From Rosa chinensis (lineage: Eukaryota; Streptophyta; Magnoliopsida; Rosales; Rosaceae), in assembly GCF_002994745.2 (NCBI RefSeq), contig NC_037090.1:5329501-5393500 (forward strand): 64,000 bases of DNA, in the 5' to 3' direction. Below are positions 61,922-64,000 of this stretch, in pieces. The notes beneath the pieces were generated by a model, which was given only the letters and a program-made list of their open reading frames with translations, ran no database searches and had not been told where the DNA came from. Every line of letters begins with the position of its first letter. Positions within the stretch are counted from its first letter, which is position 1. The position numbers and the translations under genes were made by a program.

Positions 61922-62793
61922 TCTCAACCTCATCTTTTTCCACCTCTTTTCTATGCACTTCAATGATATATATATTTGGAAATGAACGCTGGCTCATAAG
62001 ATCTTATTATCTTATGATGAAGTCGATTTAAGTGAAACAAGAATTCTTCACTGTCTAAAAAATTAAACGAAATTAAAATAACAATTCTCAAAGTTTGGTA
62101 TAATGAAGGAAGTTGAGGCCTTTACCTATCTTTACAGTTTAGTGGGGTTTTCTGATTTTCTGTCCTTTTGCTTCATAATTTCTTATTGTTTCTGGCTCTT
62201 TGCCTTGCACTTCAAACCAACAAGAAATCTCATAAATCTCTAAAGAGAGAATGCAAGGATCCCATGTGCTGGATCGATCAGGGACTCTAATTTTCTATAG
62301 CACCGTTTGGTTATGCGTGATTACCGGTCAAGAATGCAAACGCTATAAATGGGGTTTCTAAATATTTATGGTGTTGTTCTTGATTTTTTTTTTTTTTTTA
62401 TCACAGTAGTTAATCGATTTCTTTGTATTGAGCATATTTGGCTATAGTGGTTAACTCATAGTATATGGCTATAAAGGTTACTCATGGTGACCCTTGCACA
62501 AGTTTACTAGTTATGGTCTTATATGGACATCGGCCCTTGTATATAAACTCTCTCATCACCCCAAATCCTTGTAATCATCGATCAACTAATGACAGTAATA
62601 TTCAAATCTAAACTAATATAAACCCTCATATAAGTTATTCCTAGAACTTAGAAAAGTAAAAAATGATTTACAAACCAATTGAGTTTAAGAATTGATTGTC
62701 ACTTACATTTGTTTGTTTTTAACAAGGGTGCGGTTATTAATAAAATTTGATTCTGTTTTCCTAAAAGAAAAAGTATATGCGCGTGCGCGCGCG

Positions 62794-62835
<42 letters not shown>

Positions 62836-63047
62836 CAAATTGTAAAATCTACTATTTGCTAGTGAGCTCTATCTTCATGCGAGAGTTTTTGAATTGTTAG
62901 ATCATTACAGGTTGTACTTTAAGCATAATAATCCATTTGAAAAGCAATGCAGAAAAAGAAAACCTACACGCCTACATAATTTTAGATCAAAGCACTGTCT
63001 TGAAACTTTAATGCTTTAAGACTTTCATGATGTACATCGCATACATT
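61922..63047. other. Intergenic with a compound microsatellite
   Basis: No gene seen. At about 62776-62829 a GC/GT-type purine-pyrimidine run (GCGCGTGCGCGCGCGCACACA) passes into a long (TA)n run. Confidence 0.55.
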
Positions 63048-64000
63048 TTTTTTTTTTTTTTGAAGTGTCCGAGGGCAAAATAATATATTCCATAAAAGCC
63101 ATAATAGGTCATTACATACCTTCTGTTGCCATTTAGACAGACAAGAAGATAGTGGTGGTACCCACAGTGGTACATAGAAAATAAAGTTACTCAGTGTACA
63201 ATCAAATACCTGGATAAAGCGGGACCCCCCTTTGGTACTGCGCCAGAGGCGATAGAAATATCTGGCCCTCCTAACCTAACTATCACCTAGTGAAGCTAAA
63301 CGCTAGAGACCTCAATTGGTGTACAACTAGAGACACTGAGAATTGAGTTGACAAGACCAAGATCAAATGCTAGAAACTAGATGCACAAAAGTGTCTAGAC
63401 TGTCCCTGACAATAGAGAATTATTGAACAAACAAAACTAAAGAAAAACTAGATAAAAAGCAGGGCCCAAAAAATCCCAACCCAAACTTCAGCTCATAATG
63501 GGCCCACAACCAGTGCCAAACCCCAGAAAATCAAACCCAGAAGGCGGCCGTCCCCAACCCTTCCCGGCCTAGACCAGCCTCGTCGCGCCTCCACCCCGTC
63601 TCCATCACTGATGTCGGACAAAAAGGGTGTTGTTGCCGCCTGACCCTCTGCCGAGAAAACGCCACCGAACACCATCCCTATCCCACACCAGGCCGCACCC
63701 TGAACTCTGCGCCATAACCAATTGGCAGTCCTATCATCGCCCACAACCAGTCGAGCAACATCCGATCCATTCCATCGAAATAGCCCGCCGAATTCCGACC
63801 ATCACCAGACGCTGCTACTCCCCGGCAGAGCCCCGAGTCCACTCTTATCCCAATCCGCAGCCACGGCTCAACTACTCTTTTCACCGAGAGAGAGAGAGAG
63901 AGAGAAGGACATCCCCGAATCTCCTCCTCCAAGCCTGAAACACAGCCTCAATTATCCGTCCGGCCGCACCCAACGTGCGTTGGCTAGGCCAGAGGCCGTT
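63048..64000 (-). mobile_element. Poly-A end of a retroposon running out of the window
   Basis: A 16-base T run at 63046-63061 follows ordinary AT-rich DNA and is followed by about 900 bp of much more GC-rich sequence with frames on both strands but no known protein. Read on the minus strand it looks like the untranslated 3' part of a LINE-like element ending in a poly-A tail. The remainder lies beyond base 64000. A GA microsatellite is at about 63886-63904. Confidence 0.4.

Overview
The window is nuclear DNA of a eudicot plant. Genes have many short AT-rich introns with plant splice sites, the intergenic DNA is AT-rich and full of transposon remnants, and every well-preserved protein has a close plant counterpart. 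Several F-box genes with an F-box-associated (FBA) domain, of the SFBB/SLFL-like type common in Rosaceae, make a Rosaceae source plausible. That placement is an inference, not proven here.

Layout. 1-9.5 kb: a 437-bp MITE, a RALF peptide gene (2.56 kb), then an F-box gene on the minus strand broken by two insertions, and a further MITE. 9.8-13.4 kb: a small coiled-coil ORF and a complete seven-exon G-type lectin receptor kinase. 14-15.5 kb: a GH17 beta-glucanase fragment split by a non-autonomous hAT element. 16.4-21.3 kb: an LDAP/REF/SRPP lipid-droplet protein and plastid CLPR3. 22.1-23.6 kb: a Mutator-like (MULE) non-autonomous element. 25.4-32.4 kb: a conserved protein of unknown function, a hAT-like element, and a 95-residue single-span membrane protein. 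33.3-44.9 kb: tafazzin, actin-capping protein alpha and an HGSNAT-like acetyltransferase. 46-49.2 kb: a frameshifted F-box gene, a TRIM retroelement and a truncated F-box copy. 49.6-54.8 kb: mitochondrial ribosomal protein uL18m and proteasome ATPase RPT5A, diverging from a shared promoter region. 56-61.9 kb: two decayed F-box genes separated by a nest of LTR-retrotransposon and LINE pieces. 62-64 kb: AT-rich DNA, a compound microsatellite and the poly-A end of another retroposon.

Five of the housekeeping genes (RALF, LDAP/SRPP, tafazzin, CPA, RPT5A) lie in the same order as Arabidopsis At3g05490, At3g05500, At3g05510, At3g05520 and At3g05530. The window therefore looks like an ancestral block opened up by other genes, F-box duplicates and transposons. 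The genes do not form one pathway. I found no CRISPR array, operon, defence island or clearly new multi-gene system. The most informative content is a set of transposon insertions whose target-site duplications can be read directly, two of which restore an open gene frame when removed in thought.
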